Assembly (NCBI GenBank): GCA_018265615.1
Contig: JABLYX010000090.1
Span: forward strand, 1 to 14,986
DNA: 14,986 bases
Direction: 5' to 3'
From: Lentisphaeria bacterium
GTDB taxonomy: Bacteria > Verrucomicrobiota > Lentisphaeria > Victivallales > Victivallaceae
In this document: positions 8,524-14,941 of the stretch, piece by piece
Position numbering within the stretch: the stretch's first letter is position 1
Layout of the letters: each line of letters opens with the position of its first letter
The notes under the pieces: generated by a model
Database searches by the model: none
What the model was told of the DNA's origin: nothing
What the model saw: the letters and a program-made list of their open reading frames with translations, nothing else
Made by a program: the position numbers and the translations under genes

Positions 8524-9459
8524 TTGTCCGATCCGTACTACTATCTGAAACAGAACGGAAAGATCACCGGCCCCTTCCCGGCGTCGCGGCTCGCTGCCAT
8601 GAAGCGGGAAGGCAGGCTCACCGCCGGAACTCAGCTCTCCACGGATAAACAGGAGTGGTCCGCAATCACGACGGTATCCTGGCTGGCGGACCCGGTGGAG
8701 CTCGTCCCGGAACGCCCGGCCGCGCAGCCTGTGCTTCCGGAGCAGTGCGACCGGCAGGAAGTACGGCTCCGGCTCCTCCCCTCCGTGCCGCCGCTCCCGG
8801 AGCCGGCGGCATACGATGAGGAAACCGGTGACGAGGATGGACCGCCGGACGACCCCGCCTCCATTCCGCGCCTGATCGGCGATACCCTGATGCTCTGCTG
8901 GAACACGACCGACAAGCTTCTGCCGCTCCGCCGCAGCGCCGACCTCCGCCCGGTGACCACGGCGGTGGCAGCAGCGGCGGCGGCCTCATTGCTGCTCTCC
9001 GTGGCGGCAGGCATGACGCTTTACGCCGTATCCGGGCGCGGCGTGCTCACGGGATTCACACTCGGGCTCGCCGTGCCGCTCTGCTCCTGGCTGCTGCTCT
9101 TCGCTGAAATCTGGTCGTTCCGCGTCGTATTCTCCCCGGACTGCCGCGGGGGGAATATTGTTGACGACCTGCTTCTCGCCACGGCGCTGCTGTGGATCTT
9201 CACAATCGCCGACCTCTCAACCGGAATGACCTGGCGCCTGATGGTACAGCCGCCCGCGCCCTGGCTCCGGCCGGCTGCGATCCTGTTCAACCTTTTCGTC
9301 TGGAGCTTCACAGTGTGCAATGCGGCGGCGGCGGTGCGGATCGGCCTGACCCGCTTCAGCGGCCTGCGTCCGAGAAACGCGGTCTGGCTCACGGCGCTGA
9401 CGCTCTGGAACAATCCGCTCCTGCTTTATTTCGCCTATCACCTCCAAACCCAGTCCTGA
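8524..9459 (+). CDS. GYF_2 domain protein with about five membrane segments
   Basis: The protein has 311 residues from the TTG start favoured by the ribosome site (313 from ATG 8518). Residues 1-58 form a second GYF_2 domain: YYY at 5-7, G16-P17, W45. A Pro/Glu/Asp-rich linker of about 70 residues follows, then hydrophobic segments near 144-168, 177-199, 213-232, 250-271 and 285-307. The GYF plus multi-span layout is common in PVC-group membrane proteins, often with an RDD or Yip1-like membrane part; I cannot assign this one firmly. It sits 14 bases before the channel subunit, so it may be an accessory membrane component of that complex. Its GYF domain should be cytoplasmic and could bind the Pro-rich linker of the GAP1-like protein, which lies on the same side of the membrane. 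Confidence 0.83.
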   Translation: MSDPYYYLKQNGKITGPFPASRLAAMKREGRLTAGTQLSTDKQEWSAITTVSWLADPVELVPERPAAQPVLPEQCDRQEVRLRLLPSVPPLPEPAAYDEETGDEDGPPDDPASIPRLIGDTLMLCWNTTDKLLPLRRSADLRPVTTAVAAAAAASLLLSVAAGMTLYAVSGRGVLTGFTLGLAVPLCSWLLLFAEIWSFRVVFSPDCRGGNIVDDLLLATALLWIFTIADLSTGMTWRLMVQPPAPWLRPAAILFNLFVWSFTVCNAAAAVRIGLTRFSGLRPRNAVWLTALTLWNNPLLLYFAYHLQTQS

Positions 9460-9473
9460 ACCGGGAGAACGAC

Positions 9474-10337
9474 ATGACCACACGCTACCTTTCCAGAAAA
9501 AGCCGGGATATCGAATGCCTCTGCGGCTTCCGCAGCAAGAAATTCACCGGCGTCAACTACATCTTCACCATGATTATCGGCATTTTCGGAACCGCCGCGT
9601 TCTACCTTGCGCTGCTGCCGTTCCGGGGGCGCGGCCTGACCTTCGTCGAAATGTTCTTCCACGGCGGCCCCGAAGCGCGTTCGACGATTCCGTACTACAC
9701 GATGTTCCTGACCTTCTGGTCGCTGGCCATCCTGTTCGTCAAAATCTGCAAGCTCAATGTGCAGAAACAAGCGCTGCGGCTCAAGATCCTGCCGGACGAT
9801 CCGAATTTCGTCCTCTCGCCCGGAACGGCGCGCGAGATTCTCGACAACATCAACGGACAGGTCGCCGATCCGCAGGATTTCGTGCTGTTCGACCGCATCA
9901 TCCGGGCGCTGTCGAATCTGAAAAACCTCGGCAACATCTCCGCCGTGGCGGAGTGCTTCAGCACACAGTCCCGCAATGATGACAACTACCTGTCGAACTC
10001 CTACACGATCCTCAAGGGATTCATCTGGGCCATCCCGGTTCTCGGCTTCATCGGGACCGTGCTCGGGCTCGCACAGGCGGTCGGCGGGTTCGGCCAGGTC
10101 GTTGCCGGCGGGGCCGACATTGAGCAGCTCAAAGCTTCGCTCGGCGGCGTGACCGGCGGACTCGCTGTCGCTTTTGAAACCACGCTGATCGCCCTTGTGG
10201 CCGCGCTGATCGTCCAGCTGCTGATGACCTTCGCGGTGAACCGCGAGGAGATTTTCCTCGACGAATGCGCCGACTACTGCCACCGCAACATTATCAGTAA
10301 AATGAAGAATCTCAATCTCGTCGACAACGGAGAATAA
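9474..10337 (+). CDS. MotA/TolQ/ExbB-type proton channel subunit
   Basis: The protein has 287 residues. ATG 9474 was chosen because GGGAG lies six bases upstream and the earlier in-frame start (9192) would sit deep inside the preceding gene. Hydrophobic segments lie near 27-48, 74-93, 182-203 and 230-252, with a large cytoplasmic loop between the second and third, as in the MotA/TolQ/ExbB family. The third carries the family signature: P188, then LGFIGTVLGL (190-199). The fourth carries AFETTL (233-238), matching the polar Thr-bearing helix that lines the ion path in ExbB and TolQ. Family members form pentamers around two single-pass partners and convert ion flow into movement. The next two genes encode such partners, so this is likely the A subunit of a stator-like unit. 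It is not an obvious tonB, tol or flagellar copy. Confidence 0.9.
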   Translation: MTTRYLSRKSRDIECLCGFRSKKFTGVNYIFTMIIGIFGTAAFYLALLPFRGRGLTFVEMFFHGGPEARSTIPYYTMFLTFWSLAILFVKICKLNVQKQALRLKILPDDPNFVLSPGTAREILDNINGQVADPQDFVLFDRIIRALSNLKNLGNISAVAECFSTQSRNDDNYLSNSYTILKGFIWAIPVLGFIGTVLGLAQAVGGFGQVVAGGADIEQLKASLGGVTGGLAVAFETTLIALVAALIVQLLMTFAVNREEIFLDECADYCHRNIISKMKNLNLVDNGE

Positions 10338-11168
10338 ATGAGCGGCAGAAACAACGGCCCGGCCATCTCCCTGTTCTCGTTTCAGGACATCATCACCTCG
10401 ATCACCGGAATCATGTTCCTGATCGTATTGATGCTGATGCTCCTGATGCTTGAGCTGGACTCCATTCCGGCAGACGGCAGCGCGGTCGATCCGCAGCTCG
10501 ACGAACTGCGCCGGACCGCCGCGTCGCTCCGCACAGAGGCGTCCCGGCAGGAGGCGGATACGGCGGACCTGATGAAACAGCTCGACGAATTGCGGAAACT
10601 TGATCCCGCCGAACTCGAAAAGCGCCGGAATGAACTGCTCGAGGAGATCAGACGCCTCGCGGCAGGAGCGTCGAATCTCGACGAGGCCGCCCTCCGGCAG
10701 AAGCGGGAAGCGGAAGAGTTCGCCGCCCGGCGCAAAACCATCGAGGAGGAGACCCGGCAGCTTTCAGAGAGCATCAAATTAAAGCAGCAGTACGCCGCCC
10801 GGCTCAGGAAAGAGGTTGACCGGCTCGCCGCGGAAAAACTGCAGCGCGACCGGCTGATCCCGTATACGGTTTCCCGGAGCAGCGGCAAAACACCGGTGCT
10901 GATCGAATGTTCGGCGAAGGGGTTCCGGGCGATGGCGCTCGGCGAAGACACGCCTCCGGCCGACTTCCCGGCAGGAGGCGAAGAGCTGCTGAAGTGGGCA
11001 AAACGCCGCAATCCGGATGAGGTATTCTTCTTTCTGCTGGCCAAGCCGTCGGCGTTCCTGCAGACGGAGCTGCTGGCCGACCGGCTCGCCGCAGCCGGCT
11101 ACGATCGCGGGCGGGAGGTGATGCCGGCGGAGGAAAGTACGGTTTTCGCGGAGGCTGCCGATGAATGA
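10338..11168 (+). CDS. MotB/ExbD-like single-pass coiled-coil subunit 1
   Basis: The protein has 276 residues and its ATG follows directly on the TAA of the channel gene, with GGAG five bases before it. A short basic N-terminus is followed by FSFQDIITSITG (13-24) and a very hydrophobic helix to about residue 42. Asp17 sits at the start of this helix, where MotB and ExbD carry the ion-binding Asp. Residues 47-170 are a charged coiled coil rich in Glu, Arg and Leu. The last 100 residues form a small globular domain with beta-like LIECSAKGF and VFFFLLAKP stretches, reminiscent of the ExbD periplasmic fold. No OmpA-type peptidoglycan-binding domain is visible. The predicted orientation is N-terminus in, C-terminus in the periplasm. 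The pairing with the channel subunit is inferred from gene order and helix design. Confidence 0.85.
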   Translation: MSGRNNGPAISLFSFQDIITSITGIMFLIVLMLMLLMLELDSIPADGSAVDPQLDELRRTAASLRTEASRQEADTADLMKQLDELRKLDPAELEKRRNELLEEIRRLAAGASNLDEAALRQKREAEEFAARRKTIEEETRQLSESIKLKQQYAARLRKEVDRLAAEKLQRDRLIPYTVSRSSGKTPVLIECSAKGFRAMALGEDTPPADFPAGGEELLKWAKRRNPDEVFFFLLAKPSAFLQTELLADRLAAAGYDRGREVMPAEESTVFAEAADE

Positions 11169-12093
11169 CAATGAAAAACGTTCCGCGGATTCCAGCCTGG
11201 AGCTGCTGCTCGACACGATGTGCAACACGTTCGGCGGCGTCATGTTCATCGCAATCGCGATCGTGGTGCTCAGCGCGATGCTCTCGCCGTTCAAACAGGA
11301 GGCCCCGGACGCGGCAGAGGAGGCAGTAGAGCTGCAGAATGAAATCGCACTGCTCCGGAAGCAGCTCCAATCCGGCCGGGAGAACAACAGGAAACTTGAG
11401 AAAATCCGGGAACTGCTCAAAAACGATGCCCGTGCAGAAGAGCTCGAAGAGCTCGCGCGGCTGCAGACGCTGCGCGACCATGAGCAGCTCCGGCAGTCAC
11501 TGGCCGCCTCGCAGTTTCAAGCGGTAAAACTGGAATTTGAGGCGCGCCGGCAGGCGGTCGAAACAGCGGAGCAGCTTCGCCGGGAACGGGAAACGGAACT
11601 CGGCCGGCTCCGCGAAAAAGAGGAGGAGTCGCGAAAGCAGCAGGCCGGATTGCGGGAGGGAATGGCAAGCCGGAGCACCATGCAGCTGGCATTCACCACG
11701 CTGACGGAACGTTCGGAGCGTCCCTACTACCTGCTGCTCAACGACGGGAAAATCTGGCGCGTCGGCCCGGAGACGCTTCCGGAGGGCAGGTCTGAGCCGA
11801 ATGGGGATGTGGAGCCGGAAAGCCGGGATGATATCGTCAACTGCCGGATCCGGCCCGGCCATGGCACACCGGTCTTCGCAGGAGAGCTGTTGTCGCCGGA
11901 ATTCACTGCCCTGCTGCAGTCGATCCCGAAAGAGCGGCTGCCGTATTTCCAGGTGGGGGGAAAGGATGCGGAGCTGTTCTTCCGCCTCCGCAATCAGTTG
12001 AAAGAGCAGAGGCAGGTCCACGGATTCACCCTCACGGACAGGCCGGAAACCCTTCAATACCAGATTCTGAAGAGTGCGAAATATGAATATTGA
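11161..12093 (+). CDS. MotB/ExbD-like single-pass coiled-coil subunit 2
   Basis: The protein has 310 residues and its ATG lies inside the end of the previous gene, an eight-base overlap. The layout copies its neighbour: a short N-terminus, then SSLELLLDTMCNTFGG (11-26) leading into a membrane helix to about residue 42, with Asp18 at the helix entrance. A long Glu/Arg/Gln coiled coil covers about 48-165. The C-terminal 130 residues look globular, with YYLLLNDGKIWRVGP as a beta-like opening. The sequence is quite different from subunit 1, so this is not a recent duplication. Two distinct B subunits beside one A subunit suggest a stator whose central dimer is a heterodimer. No peptidoglycan-binding domain is seen. 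Confidence 0.85.
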   Translation: MNDNEKRSADSSLELLLDTMCNTFGGVMFIAIAIVVLSAMLSPFKQEAPDAAEEAVELQNEIALLRKQLQSGRENNRKLEKIRELLKNDARAEELEELARLQTLRDHEQLRQSLAASQFQAVKLEFEARRQAVETAEQLRRERETELGRLREKEEESRKQQAGLREGMASRSTMQLAFTTLTERSERPYYLLLNDGKIWRVGPETLPEGRSEPNGDVEPESRDDIVNCRIRPGHGTPVFAGELLSPEFTALLQSIPKERLPYFQVGGKDAELFFRLRNQLKEQRQVHGFTLTDRPETLQYQILKSAKYEY

Positions 12094-13123
12094 ATTCGAT
12101 CCGGAACAGATGAATTTCCCGAAAGAACCGAAACGGCACGTCATGCGGCCCTACCTTCTGCTGGGCGCTTATCTGCTGTTCCTGGCCCTGCTGCTGTTGA
12201 TCCCCGGATTGATGCCTTCCGGAGCAAATCCCGGAACGGGCTCCGGGTTTGCCGGAACAGGAACGGGCTCCGGAATCTCCGGAAGCGGCTCCGGTGCGGG
12301 CGGAAAAAGCGGCGGAACCGGTTCCTCTGCGACGATCCCGGCAAACGGTCCGGGAGCAGGAGTGGAAACAGGGCCGGAGCCGTCCACCGCCGAAAGCTCC
12401 ATAACGGGAAACTCGGAGCAGGAGGCCGGAGTTGCAGGCGGACAAGCCGCCTCGGCGGAGATCGCCCTCTCGCCCCGCCCGGTCCGGTGGGACAACCCGG
12501 AACCACAAAAACCGGCGGCGGCCTCGCGGCAGGCGGGCGCCCAGGGAGTGTCCGGCCAATCCGGGCAAAAGGGTTTCTACGGCATCGAGGTGAAGCCGGC
12601 TTCCAAGATTATTTTCCTGGTGGATACTTCCGGCTCGATGTCGGCCGACACGCCGGAGGGACGGACCAGACTGGAGACGTTGAAAGCCGAGCTGCAGAAG
12701 TCGGTGGAACAACTCTATATCCGCGCCAAGATCAATCCGAAGAGCAGTACCGGGACCTACCGCGTGACCGCTTTCGCCGAGGGAACGACGGATTTCCCGG
12801 GCGGTCCGGCGATCCGGGTTTCGGATATATCGCGCCTGCAGGAGCTGAAACAGTTCCTGAGCAGGATGTACGCGGGCGGAGGGACAAACATGCTGACGGC
12901 CTGGCAGCACCTTATCGGCCTTCTTGCGAAAGAGGAAATCGATACAATTTACTTTCTGTCGGACGGGGACCCGACGGACTGCAGCGAACAGAACCTGTTG
13001 GATTACCTGAAGAGCAACCTGCCGAAGACGGTGACAGTCCATACGATTTCGATCGGTCAAACCTCCGACCTGCTGCGCCGCCTGGCGGAACAGCACCGCG
13101 GGATTTACACGGAAAAATACTGA
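12083..13123 (+). CDS. Membrane-anchored von Willebrand factor A (VWA) domain protein
   Basis: The protein has 346 residues. ATG 12083 was preferred over GTG 12074 because GAAGAG lies eight bases before it; it overlaps the previous gene by 11 bases. A basic N-terminus and a hydrophobic helix near 25-43 predict a single anchor with the rest outside. A Gly/Ser/Thr-rich flexible linker and a low-complexity region run to about residue 165. The VWA domain fills 170-346 with a complete metal site: DTSGS (181-185), T268 in GGGTN, and SDGD (293-296). VWA domains bind protein partners through this metal ion. It is the last gene of the operon, and no clear terminator follows before the tRNA promoter. 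It may link the stator to the secreted protein or to the envelope; the partner is unknown. Confidence 0.9.
   Translation: MNIEFDPEQMNFPKEPKRHVMRPYLLLGAYLLFLALLLLIPGLMPSGANPGTGSGFAGTGTGSGISGSGSGAGGKSGGTGSSATIPANGPGAGVETGPEPSTAESSITGNSEQEAGVAGGQAASAEIALSPRPVRWDNPEPQKPAAASRQAGAQGVSGQSGQKGFYGIEVKPASKIIFLVDTSGSMSADTPEGRTRLETLKAELQKSVEQLYIRAKINPKSSTGTYRVTAFAEGTTDFPGGPAIRVSDISRLQELKQFLSRMYAGGGTNMLTAWQHLIGLLAKEEIDTIYFLSDGDPTDCSEQNLLDYLKSNLPKTVTVHTISIGQTSDLLRRLAEQHRGIYTEKY
12233..12273 (+). repeat. Short direct repeat in the Gly/Ser linker of the VWA gene
   Basis: GGAACGGGCTCCGG occurs at 12233-12246 and again at 12260-12273, with decayed relatives just after (GGAAGCGGCTCCGG). They encode the GTGSG-type linker. 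Such repeats can change length by slippage, so the linker length may vary between strains. Confidence 0.6.
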
Positions 13124-13150
13124 AACGCCCCTGATTTCCCGTCCGCCCCC

Positions 13151-13179
13151 TTGAAAAAAGTACCAATTGCGGATATTTT
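13151..13179 (+). promoter_or_regulatory. Promoter of the tRNA-Arg gene
   Basis: TTGAAA at 13151-13156 and TATTTT at 13174-13179 are separated by exactly 17 bases, and the tRNA starts 15 bases later. The surrounding run is the only AT-rich stretch between the operon and the tRNA. Confidence 0.55.
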
Positions 13180-13193
13180 ATATAAAATCATAA

Positions 13194-13269
13194 GGCCCGG
13201 TAGCTCAGAGGATAGAGCAGCTGCCTTCTAAGCAGTTGGTCGTGGGTTCGATTCCCGCCCGGGCTACCA
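13194..13269 (+). tRNA. tRNA-Arg (anticodon TCT)
   Basis: The 76 bases fold as a cloverleaf. The acceptor stem GGCCCGG pairs with CCGGGCT (first pair G-U). The D arm carries GCTC/GAGC, and the anticodon stem is GCTGC/GCAGT. The loop CTTCTAA carries anticodon TCT at 13227-13229, and the T arm is GTGGG-TTCGATT-CCCGC. CCA is encoded at 13267-13269. It reads AGA codons, which are rare in the GC-rich operon. tRNA 3' ends are common integration targets, and the composition changes right after it. Confidence 0.95.
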
Positions 13270-13294
13270 AATTTCGCCCCGGAAAGCCCCTCGG

Positions 13295-13312
13295 AAGTAC
13301 CACGAAGTACCA
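13295..13312. repeat. Tandem AAGTACCA repeats beside the tRNA
   Basis: AAGTACCA occurs at 13295-13302 and 13305-13312, a ten-base period. A third copy stands on the other side of the tRNA at 13158-13165, inside the promoter spacer. They could be arm-type recombinase sites; the outside copy may be chance. Confidence 0.4.
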
Positions 13313-13338
13313 TTTGAAACACTCCGATATGCCTTTCG

Positions 13339-13356
13339 TGGCTCCCCTTGGCTCCC
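13339..13356. repeat. Tandem TGGCTCCC repeats beside the tRNA
   Basis: TGGCTCCC occurs at 13339-13346 and 13349-13356, again with a ten-base period. It lies in the short non-coding stretch between the tRNA and the small membrane gene. Confidence 0.4.
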
Positions 13357-13368
13357 GGCGATACCGGA

Positions 13369-13761
13369 TCAGAAGAATCTTGCGGAGTAACAGAGCAAGC
13401 CTATAGCGAGGGTTGCTGATGCTGTTGTCATGAATCCCAATACTCCAGCGAGTGACTTCAGGCGATTATGGCTTCTATGTCCTTGGGCATATAGAATGCC
13501 ATGCGGAACGCTTCCCAACAGCAGCCAGAACATCAGATAGCCGATCCACCACTGCGAATTACCCAGAGGAGTAATCAACAGGAAACAGAAGCCTATGCCA
13601 GCCCATAGCAGATAACCGATAAAGTATCCGAGGCTCTGGATGACTCCTGATCCTTTTTCTGATTTTGCCGCAAAAACAAAGGTGATCAATGCCAATAAAG
13701 GTACGAAAATTAGCAGAAGTCCCATTCCCAGGACTGGCATGAGTCGGCAAAGTAAGTCCAT
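13369..13761 (-). CDS. Small multi-pass membrane protein, likely immunity protein
   Basis: The product has 130 residues from the ATG at 13761, ten bases after GGGAG; an in-frame GTG at 13794 would give 141. About four hydrophobic segments are visible: near the N-terminus (VLGMGLLLIFVPLLALITF), then GYFIGYLLWAGIGFCFLLI, WWIGYLMFWLLLGS, and a final one near LAGVLGFMTTASATLAIGLL. I recognise no named family. It lies 42 bases downstream of the toxin-like gene on the same strand (nine bases from the GTG start), the standard place for an immunity gene. A membrane immunity protein would fit a toxin that acts at, or enters through, the inner membrane. It ends about 100 bases from the tRNA. Confidence 0.7.
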   Translation of the reverse strand: MDLLCRLMPVLGMGLLLIFVPLLALITFVFAAKSEKGSGVIQSLGYFIGYLLWAGIGFCFLLITPLGNSQWWIGYLMFWLLLGSVPHGILYAQGHRSHNRLKSLAGVLGFMTTASATLAIGLLCYSARFF

Positions 13762-13803
13762 AATAATCATTCTCCCGTAATAATATAATGTCACTTTGCC
13801 TCA

Positions 13804-14715
13804 TTACAATGGGCTATTTCCGGAACCCCAAACTCGATCCCAAAACGGAGTCGTATCTTTCTCTGAATTTCCCCATATCCAATATGGCAATACATCATAA
13901 ATCACATGCCCCGGGCTTACAGGATCGGCTCCATAGTTTTTCGTTCCGGTATTTTCGGGAAGCGTCACGATTTTTCCATGTTCATCAAAAATCACCTCTT
14001 GTCCTGTTATCGGATGATAATATTTCTTATTGCCGGATTGACCTTTGTTTCGGTGGTATCGATTCTGTTTATCCGGAGCTTCAATAAAGCCACGTTTGAT
14101 TGCTTCTTCCGGGGATTTCGGCAGGACATCTTTATCTTGATCCGGTTCGTTCAGACGGGCATGATGCAATTCCTTCAAAATGTCCTTGATCTCCGCAAGT
14201 TTTTTGTCAAAATCTCGAATTGCAGTAATCGGATTTACAAATTGCAACCCAAATTCCGCCATTGCCTTCTCCAAGGAATCAATAGCATTTTTGATTTTTT
14301 CTATCGTGAAGACCACGCCCTGAATCACAATAATCAATGCAGCTATTTTGGCCAGTAATAGCATTTTTTCCGCCTTGCTCTTTACCATCTTTACCTTTTG
14401 CAAGAGTGCTTTTGCCTCTTCAATAAGTTGTAAAGCTTTATCCCTTGCCTGTTTTGCGTATTCCAATAACTGATTCGCCATTTGTAACAAGCGAGCTTTT
14501 ATTTTTTCGACAGTCGGATTTGTAACAGTTTCATATCGGCAGCGACAATTAGGATGAATCGGCAGTTCAGGTTTCAGAGAGTCATCCTCCGCAAAAATCT
14601 GATTGTTGTATTGCAAACACGTTTCACAGCTATTACGTCCTTTGTCTGTGATAAACTTTACATACTTGGTTTTACTTGCCTCGCTGAGCGAACTAATGAT
14701 TTGATCGATATCCAT
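13804..14715 (-). CDS. MuF-like polymorphic-toxin-type protein
   Basis: The product has 303 residues from ATG 14715 (MDIDQII). An in-frame GTG at 14805 would add 30 basic residues but has no ribosome site, and the extension crosses the palindrome at 14753-14770. Residues 28-61 carry CETC (30-33) and HPNCRC (54-59), the Cys/His metal-binding pattern seen at the end of phage Mu F/SPP1 gp7-type head proteins and in MuF toxins. A long helix follows (68-190) with a hydrophobic run at 118-138. Residues 195-303 look like a toxin domain: YHRN, KYYHPITGQEVIFDEHGK, a GTKNY, then PGHVIYDVLPYWIWGN. From memory, similar GT-NY/GH-DVLPY-WGN endings occur at the C-terminus of polymorphic toxins, but I cannot name the activity. 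The small membrane gene downstream would be the immunity partner. The full MuF head domain is absent. Confidence 0.72.
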   Translation of the reverse strand: MDIDQIISSLSEASKTKYVKFITDKGRNSCETCLQYNNQIFAEDDSLKPELPIHPNCRCRYETVTNPTVEKIKARLLQMANQLLEYAKQARDKALQLIEEAKALLQKVKMVKSKAEKMLLLAKIAALIIVIQGVVFTIEKIKNAIDSLEKAMAEFGLQFVNPITAIRDFDKKLAEIKDILKELHHARLNEPDQDKDVLPKSPEEAIKRGFIEAPDKQNRYHRNKGQSGNKKYYHPITGQEVIFDEHGKIVTLPENTGTKNYGADPVSPGHVIYDVLPYWIWGNSEKDTTPFWDRVWGSGNSPL

Positions 14716-14752
14716 GGTATACTTTCTTTTGAGAAGTGATTTACTGACTATT

Positions 14753-14770
14753 GTTGATATATTTGTCAAC
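14753..14770. promoter_or_regulatory. Operator-like imperfect palindrome between divergent genes
   Basis: GTTGATA-TATT-TGTCAAC has seven-base arms with one mismatch. It contains TTGACA when read on the minus strand (14769-14764), a perfect -35 hexamer for the toxin-like gene, though no good -10 follows at the right distance. A regulator bound here could control the toxin gene. Confidence 0.35.
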
Positions 14771-14795
14771 TTTTTTGAATGAGCGATGCTCGAAA

Positions 14796-14824
14796 TTGAT
14801 GGCACTTCGCCCCAAATTTATTTT
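14796..14824 (+). promoter_or_regulatory. Putative promoter of the integrase-like fragment
   Basis: TTGATG (14796-14801) and TATTTT (14819-14824) are separated by 17 bases; the -10 is the same as that of the tRNA promoter. Transcription would begin near 14831, at the foot of the hairpin that follows. Confidence 0.4.
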
Positions 14825-14826
14825 AT

Positions 14827-14861
14827 CCACAGAAACTTTTACTTGTGAGGTATTTCTGTGG
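14827..14861 (+). promoter_or_regulatory. Hairpin enclosing the ribosome site and start of the integrase-like frame
   Basis: CCACAGAAA (14827-14835) is a perfect nine-base inverted repeat of TTTCTGTGG (14853-14861). The 17-base loop holds the GAGG ribosome site (14847-14850) and the GTG start (14858-14860) lies in the stem. Folded RNA would hinder translation; alternatively this is a DNA-binding palindrome. Confidence 0.45.
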
Positions 14862-14941
14862 CATACAAAACGTTGCGTCTGTCGGTCGGGTCTATTTTTC
14901 CCAAGGGGCCCGGCAAAATCTATTTTTATCGCTATAGATAA
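14858..14941 (+). pseudogene. N-terminal fragment of a tyrosine-integrase-like gene
   Basis: From GTG 14858, with GAGG seven bases upstream, 27 codons run to a TAA at 14939-14941. The peptide begins MAYKTLRLSVGSIF and ends KGPGKIYFYRYR. The pattern GSIF..KG..K.YFYRYR is that of the N-terminal arm-binding region of many phage and island tyrosine recombinases, where a start near a short basic strand is followed by a Tyr/Arg-rich one. The expected continuation is absent in all three frames up to the window edge, so it is probably a remnant. It could instead be a short regulatory leader peptide. It reads away from the toxin gene. Confidence 0.4.

Noticed and set aside
9192..9473. Upstream extension of the channel subunit gene
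   Set aside because: It would overlap the previous gene by 268 bases in another frame. The GGGAG site six bases before ATG 9474 and the family's usual length support the shorter form.
9438..10283. Minus-strand open frame (281 codons) opposite the channel subunit
   Set aside because: The plus-strand frame carries the MotA/TolQ/ExbB signature; the antisense product is a charged, featureless mirror.
13192..13380. Open minus-strand frame across the tRNA giving NRTHDQLLRRQLLYPLSYRA
   Set aside because: This is the well-known spurious peptide made by reading a tRNA gene backwards; the open frame beyond it shows no coding features.
13906..14358. Plus-strand open frame (150 codons) opposite the toxin-like gene
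   Set aside because: The minus strand carries the CxxC and HPNCRC motifs and the toxin-like ending; this frame has no ribosome site or domain.
14716..14805. Thirty-residue N-terminal extension of the toxin-like protein from GTG 14805
   Set aside because: There is no ribosome site before the GTG, and the extension covers a palindrome with a -35 consensus; ATG 14715 is more plausible.
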